Below, piece after piece: positions 1 to 9,030 of a DNA stretch of 64,000 nt. The stretch is from Sandaracinus sp. (GTDB lineage: Bacteria > Myxococcota_A > Polyangia > Polyangiales > Houyiibacteriaceae): contig PABA01000159.1 of NCBI GenBank assembly GCA_002699025.1, positions 32,095 to 96,094 on the forward strand. Direction: 5' to 3'. The notes under the pieces are model-generated. The model was not told where the DNA came from. It worked only from the letters and a program-made list of their open reading frames with translations, and did not search any database. The position numbers were made by a program, and so were the translations under genes. The stretch's first letter is position 1. Each line of letters starts with the position of its first letter.

Positions 1-2
1 GC

Positions 3-758
3 GTCCGCCGCCGAGCCGAGCTCCTCCCGCCGGGCGTCGAGCCAGTGGCCGCCGACCTCACCGATCGCGACGGCCTCGCCCGCGCCCTCGGCGAACGCGT
101 CGACGCCGTGGACGACCTCGTCTACGCCGCCTCCGCGGACGGCCGCTCCGAGGAGGCCTACGTGCGCGCCTACGTCACGGGCCTGGACGTCGCCCTCTCG
201 CTCCTCGCCGGGCGCCGGCTCCGGCGCGCCCTCTTCACGGCGAGCACGGCGGTCTACGGCGTCGACAATGGCAGCTGGGTCGACGAGGCGAGCCCGACCG
301 AGCCCACGCGCTTCACCGGCGCGCGCCTCCTCGACGCCGAGGCGCGGCTCCACGACGCCCCCGTCGAGACCGCGAGCCTCCGCCTGGCCGGCATCTACGG
401 GCCCGGTCGCACGCGCCTCGTGCGCATGGTCCGGGACGGGCAGCTCGAGCGCGACCGCTGGACGAACCGCATCCACCGCGACGACTGCGCGGGGGCGCTC
501 CACGCGCTCCTCGAGACGGCGCCGCTCGCGCCGACCTACGTCGGCGTCGACGACGCGCCGGCGCCCCTCGCGGAGGTCGCCGCCTTCCTCGCCGGGCGCC
601 TCGGCGTCCCCGCTCCCGAGCTCGAGGGCCCGCCGACGGGCAAGCGCTGCGCGAACGCGCGCCTCCGCGGCGCCGGCTGGACGCCGATCCACCCGACCTA
701 CCGGGAGGGCTACCCGGAGATCGTCGATGAGCTCCTCGCCGGCCGCACGCAGGGCTGA
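3..758 (+). CDS. NAD-dependent epimerase/dehydratase (extended SDR), 5' end cut by window
   Basis: The frame is open from the first bases of the window, and the residues before the first GTG (position 45) look like protein, so the true start and the N-terminal GxxGxxG nucleotide loop lie outside. The visible 251 residues carry TASTAVYG (the serine/tyrosine region of extended SDRs), then RLAGIYGPGR and IHRDDCAGAL, which are typical of YeeZ-like and NAD-dependent epimerase/dehydratase proteins. The substrate cannot be told. The end overlaps the start of the next gene by 32 bases, suggesting co-transcription. Confidence 0.8.
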   Translation, partial: VRRRAELLPPGVEPVAADLTDRDGLARALGERVDAVDDLVYAASADGRSEEAYVRAYVTGLDVALSLLAGRRLRRALFTASTAVYGVDNGSWVDEASPTEPTRFTGARLLDAEARLHDAPVETASLRLAGIYGPGRTRLVRMVRDGQLERDRWTNRIHRDDCAGALHALLETAPLAPTYVGVDDAPAPLAEVAAFLAGRLGVPAPELEGPPTGKRCANARLRGAGWTPIHPTYREGYPEIVDELLAGRTQG

Positions 759-2232
759 GCGACCCCGTCGCGGGCTCGCCGCGCGCCTCGTCGTCGGCCT
801 GCTCGGAGCGACCCTCCTCGTCCCTCTCCTCGCGCCCGCGGACGCCGACGCCCAGGAGGGCCCGGACTCGCACGCCTTCACCGAGGATCGCGATCGCAGC
901 GACGAAGCGGAGGCGCGGGCGAGCGGCGAGGAGGACCGGGCCGAGGACGAGGCGCCGAGCCCCCCCGACCTCGCGCCCCGCGCCGTCCCCGACTACGACG
1001 GCCGCCCCGCCGCGCCCCCCTCCGCCGGGCGCCAGCTCCTCTGGATCCCGCGCATCCTCTTCGCGCCGCTCTACTTCCTCACCGAGTTCGTCCTCCGCCG
1101 CCCGCTCAGCGCCCTGAGCCGCATGGCCGAGCAGAGCACGAGCGACCCCTTGCGCTTCTTCGTCTTCGGCGAACGGCAGCAGGTCGCCATCGCGCCCACG
1201 CTCTACATCGACTTCGGCGACCAGCCCTCGGCGGGCCTCTATCTCCGCTGGAACGAGGCCGGCCACCCGAGCCACAAGATGCGCTTCTACTTCGCGACCT
1301 GGGGCAAGGACTGGCTCCGGGGTCGCGTGCTCACGCGCTGGGAGCCGGCGCACGAGCGCTGGCGCTTCGAGGCGCGCTTCCACGCCTCGCGCCGCCCGGA
1401 CGGGCGCTTCTTCGGCATCGGCGCCGAGTCGCGGGACGAGGCGGCGCGCTACCAGTTCCGGCAGCTCGATGGCCAGCTCGCCTTCGAGGGGGAGCCCTGG
1501 CGGGCGACCTTCGTGACGACCTGGGCCGGGGTGCGCGAGGTGCGCTTCTCCGACGACGTCTTCGCGGGCGCGACCATCGAGGAGCAGGTCGCCCAGGGCG
1601 CCTACCCGACGCCGCCCGGCTACGAGGACGGCTACCTGATCTACGCGCAGGGCGCGGAGGTGATCTTCAACACGCGGCGCGCGCGGCCGGCGGACACGAG
1701 CGGCGTGCTCCTCGAGCTCCGGGGCGAGCACGCCTTCGACCTGCGCGACCGGCTCGCGCGCCGCTGGTTCAGCTATGGCGGCGCCGCCGGCGCGTACGTC
1801 GACCTCTCCTCGAGCGGGCACGTGCTCGGCGTCATCGCCTCGGCCTCGCTCGTCGAGCCCCTCGCCGGCGAGGTGCCCTTCACCGAGCTCCCCGACCTCG
1901 GCGGCAACGGCCCCATGCGCGGCTTCCGCAACGGCCGGCTCCGCGGCCAGAGCGCGGCGAGCGTCGTCGCCCAGTACAGCTGGCCCGTGTGGGTCTACCT
2001 CGACGCCATCGCCCACGTGGGCTTCGGCGGCGTCTGGGGCGAGCGCTTCGAGGACTTCTCCTGGGACGACCTGCGCATGAGCTTCGGCATCGGCTTCGGC
2101 GCCATCCACAGCGTGGACCACCGCTTCGACTTCACGCTCGCCTGGGGCACCGAGCCGATCACCGCCGGCTTCCAGGTCACGAGCTTCCGGCTGGCGCTCG
2201 GGGCGACCTTCGAGTTCGGCAGCGCCCGCTGA
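727..2232 (+). CDS. Omp85/BamA-like outer-membrane beta-barrel protein
   Basis: This 501-residue protein is read from the ATG at 727. That start gives a basic N-terminus, a hydrophobic segment (about residues 14-30) and an Ala-x-Ala type cleavage region before AQEGPD. An acidic linker (about 35-75) follows, then alternating beta-strand sequence to the C-terminus. GPMRGFRNGRLRG near residue 395 resembles the conserved VRGF loop motif of the Omp85/D15 surface antigen family. POTRA domains are not apparent, so it may be a short patatin-barrel or D15-like porin rather than BamA itself. Other long frames cover the locus in both strands, but only this one has a signal peptide and barrel pattern. 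Confidence 0.75.
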   Translation: MSSSPAARRAERPRRGLAARLVVGLLGATLLVPLLAPADADAQEGPDSHAFTEDRDRSDEAEARASGEEDRAEDEAPSPPDLAPRAVPDYDGRPAAPPSAGRQLLWIPRILFAPLYFLTEFVLRRPLSALSRMAEQSTSDPLRFFVFGERQQVAIAPTLYIDFGDQPSAGLYLRWNEAGHPSHKMRFYFATWGKDWLRGRVLTRWEPAHERWRFEARFHASRRPDGRFFGIGAESRDEAARYQFRQLDGQLAFEGEPWRATFVTTWAGVREVRFSDDVFAGATIEEQVAQGAYPTPPGYEDGYLIYAQGAEVIFNTRRARPADTSGVLLELRGEHAFDLRDRLARRWFSYGGAAGAYVDLSSSGHVLGVIASASLVEPLAGEVPFTELPDLGGNGPMRGFRNGRLRGQSAASVVAQYSWPVWVYLDAIAHVGFGGVWGERFEDFSWDDLRMSFGIGFGAIHSVDHRFDFTLAWGTEPITAGFQVTSFRLALGATFEFGSAR

Positions 2233-2253
2233 GTCGCGCAGGCCCCGCCCGCT

Positions 2254-2727
2254 TCAGCGGAGGAGGTTGCAGTCGAAGCCCGCGGAAGAGCTCGAGGGGA
2301 GGCCGTCGGTCGGGACGTCCACCACGCCCGAGCCCGAGAAGTCCGGGCAGCGGTAGGAGAGCTGCACCTGCGCACGCCCGTGCCGGTCGCTGCCGACGCC
2401 ATCGTACTGCGGCTCCCCTTGGAGGCTCGCGTCGACCGCGCACTCGCTCTCGGTGACGGTCAAGCGCAGCTCGACGAGCTGCTCGCCGTCCGGGTCCGGT
2501 CGGACGACGCTCTCCACGTCGACGGCGAACCCCTCCTCCTCCTCGCGGAGATCGCGCACCCCACAGCGCACCTGGCGCGTGATGGCCTCGTCCCCCGGCG
2601 CGCCCTCGGCGCCGAGCGCCGCCGCGTCGAGCTCGAGCACCACGCCGGCCGGCGTCGCCTCGATGTCGTCTCCCCCACACGCCACCCCGAGCGAGATGAC
2701 GACCCCAATCATCAGCGTGCGGCCCAT
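2254..2727 (-). CDS. hypothetical lipoprotein
   Basis: This 157-residue protein is read from the ATG at 2727. An upstream in-frame ATG exists, but the start here puts a short n-region, a hydrophobic stretch and the lipobox LGVAC directly at the N-terminus. The mature part is acidic with four further cysteines, and no known domain was recognised. An ATPAG segment just after the lipid-anchored region recurs in the lipoprotein at 26232-26861; this may be chance. It converges on the barrel gene with only 21 bases between the stops. Confidence 0.6.
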   Translation of the reverse strand: MGRTLMIGVVISLGVACGGDDIEATPAGVVLELDAAALGAEGAPGDEAITRQVRCGVRDLREEEEGFAVDVESVVRPDPDGEQLVELRLTVTESECAVDASLQGEPQYDGVGSDRHGRAQVQLSYRCPDFSGSGVVDVPTDGLPSSSSAGFDCNLLR

Positions 2728-2822
2728 GCCCCGAACGCTGCCCCATCGGGCGCGTTCCCGGCAACCCCATCGCCCCCGCGCCATCGAGTCGTCACGCCTG
2801 GCACGCATGGCGCGAAGCGATC

Positions 2823-4262
2823 ATGGTCCCCGCGATGCGCTCCCCGGCCCGCCTGGCTCCGCTCCTCGTGCTCGCCCTCGCCTGCCCCTCGCTGCGCCCG
2901 GCGAGCGAGACGCGCTCCGTCCCGCACACGAACCCCACTCCGCCTCGCCCCGAGCCGCCCGAGACCATGCGCGGCTGGGAGCTCCCGAGCGGCCGCTACC
3001 TCCTCGACGGGGTGTTCGTGATGCTCCCGAGCTCTCCGGATGCGGGCGTCCTCTACGCCGATGCGCCGCAGCACGTGCAGCGCGACGCGGGCGGCGAGCT
3101 CTTCGTCACGGTGCGGCTCGATGGCCAGCCACTGCGCCTCCGGGTTCATCAGCCCTTCGAGCTGAGCACCTGCCTCCGCGCCCCCAAGGCGGTGCGGGAG
3201 AGCGGGCTCGAGTGGCACCTCGGCGCCGGCGCCCGGGTGTACCTGCGCGGGTCCGTCGACGGCGAGCGCATGCGCATCGCCCTCGCTCCCTGGCTCCACG
3301 CCCCGACCTACATCGTGCGCCGATCCGACCTCTCCCCCGACGCTTGCTCCCCCCGATGGCCGATGCACGAGGAGCGCGTGGGCCACCGATGCCTTCGCCC
3401 GGAGCCCGGCCCCCCGAGGCCCGAGACCCCCGGCGCCCGCCTCGCCGCCGGTGTGCCCGTCGAGACCATCGAGGCGCGCGACGGATGGACCCACGTTAGG
3501 GTCCGCGACCCCCACCTTCCCGAGGGCGCCCCGGCGGTCGTCACGGGCTGGCTCTCACCGGACGATCGAGGACACGTGCGCGAGGCCGTGTCCCTGCCCG
3601 AGGCGCTCACGGTCAGCGAAGGCTGGCCGCGTCCGAGCGGCGAGGTCGTCTTCCAGTGGAGCACGGACATCAAGCTCGCCTACCCCCGGGTGTTCGGCGA
3701 CTACTTCGTGAAGCTCGACGGCGAAGTCGGCACGCTCGCCATCCCCGGCTTCGCCCCGGGCCCGCTGCTCGAGGAGAAGCGGGAGACCGCGGCCGTCTCC
3801 CCACCGTCCCATGGCTTGGCCCGCGCCGTGCTCCCCGTCGGCACGATGGAGTGCACGCCTCGCGCCAACCCGCCGGTCAGCCCCGACGCGCTCGAGGGCG
3901 AGGCGCACGAGCTGCCCGAAGGTTACGGCTCGCTCCCCCGAGCCGTGATCCGGGAGACGATTCAGCGGAACATCGGCGACGTGCGCGGCTGCTACGAGCG
4001 GCAGCTCGAGTACTCGCCCGGCCTCGAGGGCCGCCTCGTCTACCGCTTCGTGATCGGGCGCGATGGGAGCGTGAGCATCGTCGGCCTCGTCGACCGCTCC
4101 GGGGGGTTCGACCCCTGGGTCGCCGCGTGCATCGCGCGCCGGATGCGGGCCTGGCGCTTCCCGGCGCCGGACGACGGCGGCATCGTGATCGTGACCTACC
4201 CCTTCCAGCTCACCCCGATCCGCGATCTCGGCGCGGTCGACTTCCGGCGGGAGGGAGACTAG
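2823..4262 (+). CDS. AgmX/PglI C-terminal domain protein, exported
   Basis: This 479-residue protein has an N-terminal hydrophobic segment (about 8-22) ending in LALAC, which could be a signal peptide or an imperfect lipobox. The middle (about 200-245) looks like an SH3-type beta domain (VETIEARDGWTHVRV). The last 110 residues fit the AgmX/PglI C-terminal domain: RETIQRNIGDVRGCYERQL, then LVYRFVIGRDGSV and WRFPAPDDGG. In myxobacteria that domain occurs in gliding and envelope proteins and resembles the TonB C-terminus. Actual function here is unknown. An alternative ATG lies at 2835. The MMPL gene starts 10 bases after the stop. Confidence 0.7.
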   Translation: MVPAMRSPARLAPLLVLALACPSLRPASETRSVPHTNPTPPRPEPPETMRGWELPSGRYLLDGVFVMLPSSPDAGVLYADAPQHVQRDAGGELFVTVRLDGQPLRLRVHQPFELSTCLRAPKAVRESGLEWHLGAGARVYLRGSVDGERMRIALAPWLHAPTYIVRRSDLSPDACSPRWPMHEERVGHRCLRPEPGPPRPETPGARLAAGVPVETIEARDGWTHVRVRDPHLPEGAPAVVTGWLSPDDRGHVREAVSLPEALTVSEGWPRPSGEVVFQWSTDIKLAYPRVFGDYFVKLDGEVGTLAIPGFAPGPLLEEKRETAAVSPPSHGLARAVLPVGTMECTPRANPPVSPDALEGEAHELPEGYGSLPRAVIRETIQRNIGDVRGCYERQLEYSPGLEGRLVYRFVIGRDGSVSIVGLVDRSGGFDPWVAACIARRMRAWRFPAPDDGGIVIVTYPFQLTPIRDLGAVDFRREGD

Positions 4263-4272
4263 GCCTCGCCCC

Positions 4273-6675
4273 ATGTCCGCTCGGCGCATCGGCGCGCTCG
4301 CGACGCTCGCTCTCCTCGGGGGGCTCGGGGCCTGGGCCATCCCGCGCCTGCGGGTCGAGGCGGACATCACGCACTTCCTCCCGGCCACCGAGGACCGGCA
4401 GCTCGCCGAGCTCTCGCGCGCGCTGACCTCCTCGGATCTGAACCGCACGGTCACGCTCACCGTCGGCGCCCCCGACCGCGACACGGCCGCCGCCGCCGCC
4501 CGGGAGCTCGGCGACGCGCTCGAGGAGAGCGACGAGGTCGCCTGGGTCCGCGCGGGCCCGGACGACGACCTCCAGGAGGCCTTCTACGAAGCCTACTTCC
4601 CGCGCCGCCTCCACTTCATCACGGACGAGCGGCAGGCCCTCGAGGGCGCCTTCACGGACGACGCCCTCCGCGCCCGCGCCCGCCGCCTCAAGGAGCAGCT
4701 CGCGAGCCCCACGGGCACCTTCGTCCGCCGCATCGCCCCCGAGGACCCCTGGCTCCTCTTCCTCGACCACGTCCAGCGCCTCCGCGGCGGGCTCCAGGGC
4801 GACCTCGAGGTCCACGAGGGCGCCTTCGTCACCGAGCAGGAGGACGGCGTCTGGGGCGTCGTCCTCCTCGCGAGCCGCGCCTCCCCCTTCGACGGCGCCG
4901 CCTCCCGCCACCTCCTCGCCGACCTCGACGCCGCCTTCGCCGAGGTGAACCGGGCCCACGGCGGCGAGCTCGTCTTCGAGCAGGCGGGCGTCCACCGCAT
5001 CGCCGTCCGCTCCGAGCGCCTCATCCGCGCCGACATCCAGCGCGTCTCCGTCGTCGGCACGATCGGCGTCGTCCTCCTGCTCCTCCTCCTCTTCCGCTCG
5101 CCGCGCCTCCTCGTCCTCGGCGCCCTCCCGCTCGCGGGCGGCATGGTCGTCTCGGTCGCCACGGTGCAGCTCGTCTTCGGCCGCATCCACGGCCTCACGC
5201 TCGCCTTCGGCGCCACCCTCATCGGCGTCGCCCTCGACTACGTCGCGCACCTGCTCAACCACGACCGGCTCGCCTCCGCCGGCAGCCCGGAGGCGACGGC
5301 GAAGCGCATCTGGCCCGGCCTCGCCCTCGGCGCGGCCACCACCGTCGCCGGCCTCGCGGGCCTCGCCTGGACCTCCTTCCCGGGCATCCGCCAGATGGCC
5401 GTCTTCACCTCCGTCGGCGTGGCGACGGCGCTCCTCCTGACGCGCTTCGTGCTCCCGCCGCTCATGCCGACCGAGTCCACGCCGACGCGCCTCCACCGCG
5501 GGCTCGCCGCGCGGGTGAGCGCCGCCGTCGAGGGCCTCGCCTCCCGCCGCCGCGCGCTCTGGGCGCTCCCGGTCCTCGCGCTCGTCGTCGCCGCCCTCGG
5601 CCTCCCGCGCCTGAGCTGGATCGACGACATCCGCGCGCTCAACCCGACCGATCCGACCCTCGTCGCCGAGGACGAGCGCGTCCGCGGCCGCGTCGCGCGC
5701 ATGGAGGCCGGCCGCTTCGCCGTGGCCACCGGCGACGACCTCGAGGCGGCCCTCGTCGCCAACGACGCGCTCCACGCGACCCTCGCCGAAGGGGTCGAGG
5801 CCGGCGAGCTCGAGCGCACCCGCTCGCTCCACCCGCTCCTCTGGTCCGCGGCGCTCCAGCGCGAGAACCGCGACGCCATCCCGGACGACGCCTGGGAGCG
5901 CACCGTGCGCGCGCTCGAGGCCGAGGACTTCGTCGCCGCGCCCTTCGCCCCCTTCCGCGAGGCCCTCGAGGCCCGCACCGAGCCGCTCCGCTGGGCCGAC
6001 CTCGAGGCGACCCCCCTCGGCCGCCTCGCGGGCGCCCATCGCATGCCCTTCGGCGAGGGCGAGGCCCTGCTCACCTTCGTCAGCGGCGTGCGTGACCCGG
6101 CCGCCGTCCAGGCGCGCGTCGACGCCGTCGAGGGCGCCCGCTGGTTCGACCAGAACGCCTTCATGCAGGCCGCCTACCGCGGCTTCCGCACGCGCACCCT
6201 CGAGCTGGTCGGCGTCGGCCTCTTCGCCGTCTTCCTGCTCGTCTTCGTCCGCTACCGCCGGCCGGGGCTCAGCCTCGCCGCCTTCGCGCCGGCCCTCGTC
6301 GCCGCCGGCGCCACGCTCGGCGTGCTCGGCCTCCTCGGCCTCGAGGCCAACCTCCTGCACGTGGTCACGCTCCTGCTCGTCTTGAGCATGGGCGTCGACT
6401 ACGGCGTCTTCATGGTCGAGGCGGAGCTCCACGCCCGCGAGGGCGGCGCCGAGGACGGCCCGGCCACCATCGTCAGCCTGCTCACGGCCTGCCTCTCGAC
6501 CGTGGCGAGCTTCGGCGTGCTCGCCATGAGCGCGAACCCGGCGCTCCGCGCCATGGGCCTGACCGCCGCCATCGGCGTGCTCCTCAGCCTCCTCCTCGCG
6601 CCGACGGCGTGGATCCTCGTCCGCCGCCCGGACCGGCGAGCCGGCTCCGACGCCAGCTCGGGCGACGACGCGTAG
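4273..6675 (+). CDS. MMPL/RND-superfamily exporter (aryl-polyene cluster type)
   Basis: This 800-residue protein is an inner-membrane transporter of the MMPL type. One hydrophobic helix at the N-terminus is followed by a soluble domain (about 30-250) and a cluster of five or six helices (about 255-400). A second soluble domain (about 430-640) and a second helix cluster (about 640-790) follow. The duplicated layout and motifs such as GATLIGVALDYVAHLLNH and LSMGVDYGVFMVEAE, with conserved aspartates in helix 4 of each half, match the family. Close relatives sit in aryl-polyene and xanthomonadin clusters and are thought to move the pigment lipid. It faces the minus-strand genes below with 160 bases between stops. 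Confidence 0.85.
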   Translation: MSARRIGALATLALLGGLGAWAIPRLRVEADITHFLPATEDRQLAELSRALTSSDLNRTVTLTVGAPDRDTAAAAARELGDALEESDEVAWVRAGPDDDLQEAFYEAYFPRRLHFITDERQALEGAFTDDALRARARRLKEQLASPTGTFVRRIAPEDPWLLFLDHVQRLRGGLQGDLEVHEGAFVTEQEDGVWGVVLLASRASPFDGAASRHLLADLDAAFAEVNRAHGGELVFEQAGVHRIAVRSERLIRADIQRVSVVGTIGVVLLLLLLFRSPRLLVLGALPLAGGMVVSVATVQLVFGRIHGLTLAFGATLIGVALDYVAHLLNHDRLASAGSPEATAKRIWPGLALGAATTVAGLAGLAWTSFPGIRQMAVFTSVGVATALLLTRFVLPPLMPTESTPTRLHRGLAARVSAAVEGLASRRRALWALPVLALVVAALGLPRLSWIDDIRALNPTDPTLVAEDERVRGRVARMEAGRFAVATGDDLEAALVANDALHATLAEGVEAGELERTRSLHPLLWSAALQRENRDAIPDDAWERTVRALEAEDFVAAPFAPFREALEARTEPLRWADLEATPLGRLAGAHRMPFGEGEALLTFVSGVRDPAAVQARVDAVEGARWFDQNAFMQAAYRGFRTRTLELVGVGLFAVFLLVFVRYRRPGLSLAAFAPALVAAGATLGVLGLLGLEANLLHVVTLLLVLSMGVDYGVFMVEAELHAREGGAEDGPATIVSLLTACLSTVASFGVLAMSANPALRAMGLTAAIGVLLSLLLAPTAWILVRRPDRRAGSDASSGDDA

Positions 6676-6834
6676 GTGCGCGCCTCAGCCCGGACGAGTC
6701 ACCACGCGGCGTGATGATCGGGTCGCAGTGGATTCTCGAGACGCACGGGATCCAGGCCGTGTCTCGGCGAAGGGAGAGTCCGATTTGGGCCCGAAGGGTC
6801 GCGCGAGGGCGCGTCGACGGGTGACGAATGCGGG

Positions 6835-7500
6835 CTAGAGGCGGAAGACGCGGCGGAGCTCGGCCTCGGACCAGCGCCGGCCGACGTTCACGTCGTGGAA
6901 GGTCGTGACGGTCGTGTCCCCGCTCACCTCGACCATGCGCATCTCCACCACGTTCGTGCCCCGGCCGCGCATCACCATGCGCTCGAGGAACTGGTCGAGG
7001 GGCGCGCCCTTCGGCCGCAGCGTGAGCTCCCAGCCGCCGTCGTCCTCCCGCGCGTAGCCGATGCGGTAGGTCTCCTCGAGGGCCGCCCTATCGCCCGCGA
7101 GCACGTGGCGGAAGCTCGAGACGAAGCCGGCGACGACCGGGTTGCTCGAGAGATCGATCTCCTGCCGCTCGCCGTTCGCCGTCATGGTGAGCCGCCCGTC
7201 CTCGATCAGCGCGGCGGAGGGGGTCGGCGAGGTGACGCGGCGGAGCAGCCGGCCCGGGGGCGCGAAGTGGATCTCGCCCTCGCTCCGGAGCGGCACGGCG
7301 AGGAGCGCCACACGCTTCTCCTCGCGGAAGCGCGCCGAGAGCCCGCTCATGCCGCGGAAGGCGGTCAGGAGCTCGTCCAGCGAGGGCGCGCGCTCCTGGG
7401 CGAGCCCGGGCGCAGCGAGCGCGCCGATCGTGCCTCCGACGAAGAGGGCCAGGGCGAGCGCGGCGGCGAGCCTACGCGCGAATCCGCTCGAGCATCTCAC
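6835..7500 (-). CDS. LolA-like outer-membrane lipoprotein carrier protein
   Basis: This 221-residue periplasmic protein starts at GTG 7500, 29 bases inside the end of the thioesterase gene. It has a signal peptide (hydrophobic about 11-33, Ala-rich cleavage site near AQERAP). The remainder fits the LolA/LolA-related fold: LLTAFRGMSGLSARFREEKRV, then GEIHFAPPGRLLRRV and a run of beta strands to the end. The LolA paralogue encoded in aryl-polyene clusters stands next to a thioesterase and an MMPL exporter, as here. It is probably that specialised carrier rather than the housekeeping LolA. Confidence 0.8.
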   Translation of the reverse strand: MRCSSGFARRLAAALALALFVGGTIGALAAPGLAQERAPSLDELLTAFRGMSGLSARFREEKRVALLAVPLRSEGEIHFAPPGRLLRRVTSPTPSAALIEDGRLTMTANGERQEIDLSSNPVVAGFVSSFRHVLAGDRAALEETYRIGYAREDDGGWELTLRPKGAPLDQFLERMVMRGRGTNVVEMRMVEVSGDTTVTTFHDVNVGRRWSEAELRRVFRL

Positions 7501-7879
7501 GGGGCGTCTCCATCAGCATCGCCTCGTCGCGCATGGCGACGAGCGTCGTCCAGGCCCGCGCCGCGCGCCGGCCATGGGTGAGGTTCCGGATCTCGTAGGC
7601 CACCAGGAGCCGCTGCTCCACGTCCTTGAACCAGGCCTCCACCTGCAGCGTCTCCCCGTAGCGCAGCGGGAAGGCGTAGCGGCAGCGGCTCTCGATCACG
7701 ACCATGTGCAGGCCGTGCTCGCGGAAGAACGCCATGTCCATGCCGCGCTCCTCGAAGAGCAGCGTGCGGGCGATCTCCAGGTACTTGTAGTAGTGGCCGT
7801 GCCATACGATCCGCAGCGGGTCGCAGTCGTGGAAGGGGACGCGCTGCTCGTAGACGGCCGTGGGCCCGGTCTTCTTCAC
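7472..7879 (-). CDS. acyl-CoA/ACP thioesterase, 4HBT hotdog fold
   Basis: This 135-residue protein is read from GTG 7879, preceded by GGAGG with eight bases of spacing, which decides the start. FHDCDPLRIVWHGHYYKYLE (from about residue 17) is the signature of the 4-hydroxybenzoyl-CoA thioesterase family, with the catalytic aspartate in the DPxxIVWH motif. The rest is one hotdog domain of usual length. It likely hydrolyses acyl-thioester intermediates of the neighbouring polyene-type pathway. The same frame stays open far upstream through the acyltransferase gene, but that extension is not protein-like. Confidence 0.8.
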   Translation of the reverse strand: MKKTGPTAVYEQRVPFHDCDPLRIVWHGHYYKYLEIARTLLFEERGMDMAFFREHGLHMVVIESRCRYAFPLRYGETLQVEAWFKDVEQRLLVAYEIRNLTHGRRAARAWTTLVAMRDEAMLMETPREMLERIRA

Positions 7880-7977
7880 TCTCGGATCCTCCGCAGCAGA
7901 ACGGGGGCTGGGGACGGGGGGCTGGGCGGGCGCACTGGGCTGGGCTTGGGACGGCTCGGCCCGCCGGGCAAGCCCCG

Positions 7978-9030
7978 TCAGCTCTCCCCGACCTCCGCGA
8001 CCTCGCCCTGCGTCGGCGCGTCGTCCTCGCGCCAGAACTCGAAGAAGTTGAACCAGTTCTCCGGCGCGCCGCGCACGAACTCGGCGAGCTGATCCGCGTA
8101 CTGCTGCGCGTACTCCTGGAGCGCCTCCTGCCGGCGCCGGCGCGGGAGCACGATCCGCTCGGCGAAGGGAATGCAGAAGAGCTCGTAGTGGTTCCCGCCG
8201 CGGTAGATGCCCGCCGTGAAGTAGACCGGGCAGCGCAGCATGGACGCGAGGATGTAGGGCCCGGCCGGGAGCTCGGCCTTCCCGCCGAGGAAGTCCACGG
8301 TCACGGTCTTCGCGCCCGGCTGCGTCCGATCCCCGAGGATGGCCACGAGCGCGCCCTGTTCGAGCTTCTCGCGGATGGAGAGCATGAAGTCGATCTGGCC
8401 CCCGTCGCCGATCTCGATGAGGCTCACCTTCGAGTCCGGGTCGAGCTCCTCGAGCACCTCGTTCCAGCGGCGCGCGTTCTTCGTGTAGACCACCGGGTGG
8501 AGCGGCAGGGCCTCGCGGGCGCTCTGCATGCGCATCGCGTAGAAGCTGCCGAGGTGGCCGCCGAGGAGGATGGCGCCGCGCCCCTCGTCCTTGAGCTTCT
8601 CGAGGTGGTAGTGGCCGTTGCGGCTGACGCGGAAGTACTTCGTGCGCCCACGAAGGAAGAAGAGCGCGTCGAGGGTGACCTCGCTGAAGCGCCGCACGTG
8701 GCGGTAGGACGCGCGGAAGCCCGTCTTCAGGCCGAGCCGGCGGCGGAGCTCGGTGACGGAGCGGCGCGCCGTGCGCGAGAAGAGCGTGAAGTAGAAGGCG
8801 ACGAAGGCGACGATCAGGCGCGCGGGCCAGCGCCCGAACATGGTCGCGAAGACGATCAGCGCCTTGATGCCGAGGACCGAGCCGCGCTCCTTCTTCGCGC
8901 GCCACTCGGGCTCCTCCACCGGGGCGGCGGCCTCCACCTCGGGCATGGGCCCCTCGACCGGCGGCGCGGGGGGCGGCTGGGAGCGCTCGCGGGCGAGCTC
9001 CTCGGAGGAGGACGGGGACGCCAGGCTCAC
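7978..9030 (-). CDS. lysophospholipid/lipid A-type acyltransferase (LPLAT superfamily)
   Basis: This 350-residue protein is read from GTG 9030, which overlaps the stop of the upstream gene as GTGA (translational coupling). After a Pro/Glu-rich N-terminus (about 1-45) come two hydrophobic stretches (about 60-85) and a domain resembling LpxL/HtrB acyltransferases. Visible motifs are GGHLGSFYAMR, GDGGQIDFML, ILGDRTQPG and LPAGPYILA. The family motif is H-x4-D/E, but here the position after HLGSF is tyrosine. Aryl-polyene clusters encode such an enzyme, thought to attach the polyene acid to a lipid head group. Confidence 0.75.
   Translation of the reverse strand: MSLASPSSSEELARERSQPPPAPPVEGPMPEVEAAAPVEEPEWRAKKERGSVLGIKALIVFATMFGRWPARLIVAFVAFYFTLFSRTARRSVTELRRRLGLKTGFRASYRHVRRFSEVTLDALFFLRGRTKYFRVSRNGHYHLEKLKDEGRGAILLGGHLGSFYAMRMQSAREALPLHPVVYTKNARRWNEVLEELDPDSKVSLIEIGDGGQIDFMLSIREKLEQGALVAILGDRTQPGAKTVTVDFLGGKAELPAGPYILASMLRCPVYFTAGIYRGGNHYELFCIPFAERIVLPRRRRQEALQEYAQQYADQLAEFVRGAPENWFNFFEFWREDDAPTQGEVAEVGES

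Noticed and set aside
313..2121. Long minus-strand open frame opposite the epimerase and barrel genes
   Set aside because: Composition is Arg/Glu/Ala-rich with no hydrophobic core pattern; it is the mirror of the real plus-strand genes.
4210..6432. 740-residue minus-strand open frame opposite the MMPL gene
   Set aside because: Glu/Gly/Arg repeats without domain pattern; the plus strand encodes a clear transporter.
6676..6834. Terminator between MMPL and LolA-like genes
   Set aside because: No stable stem with a T-run was found on either strand.
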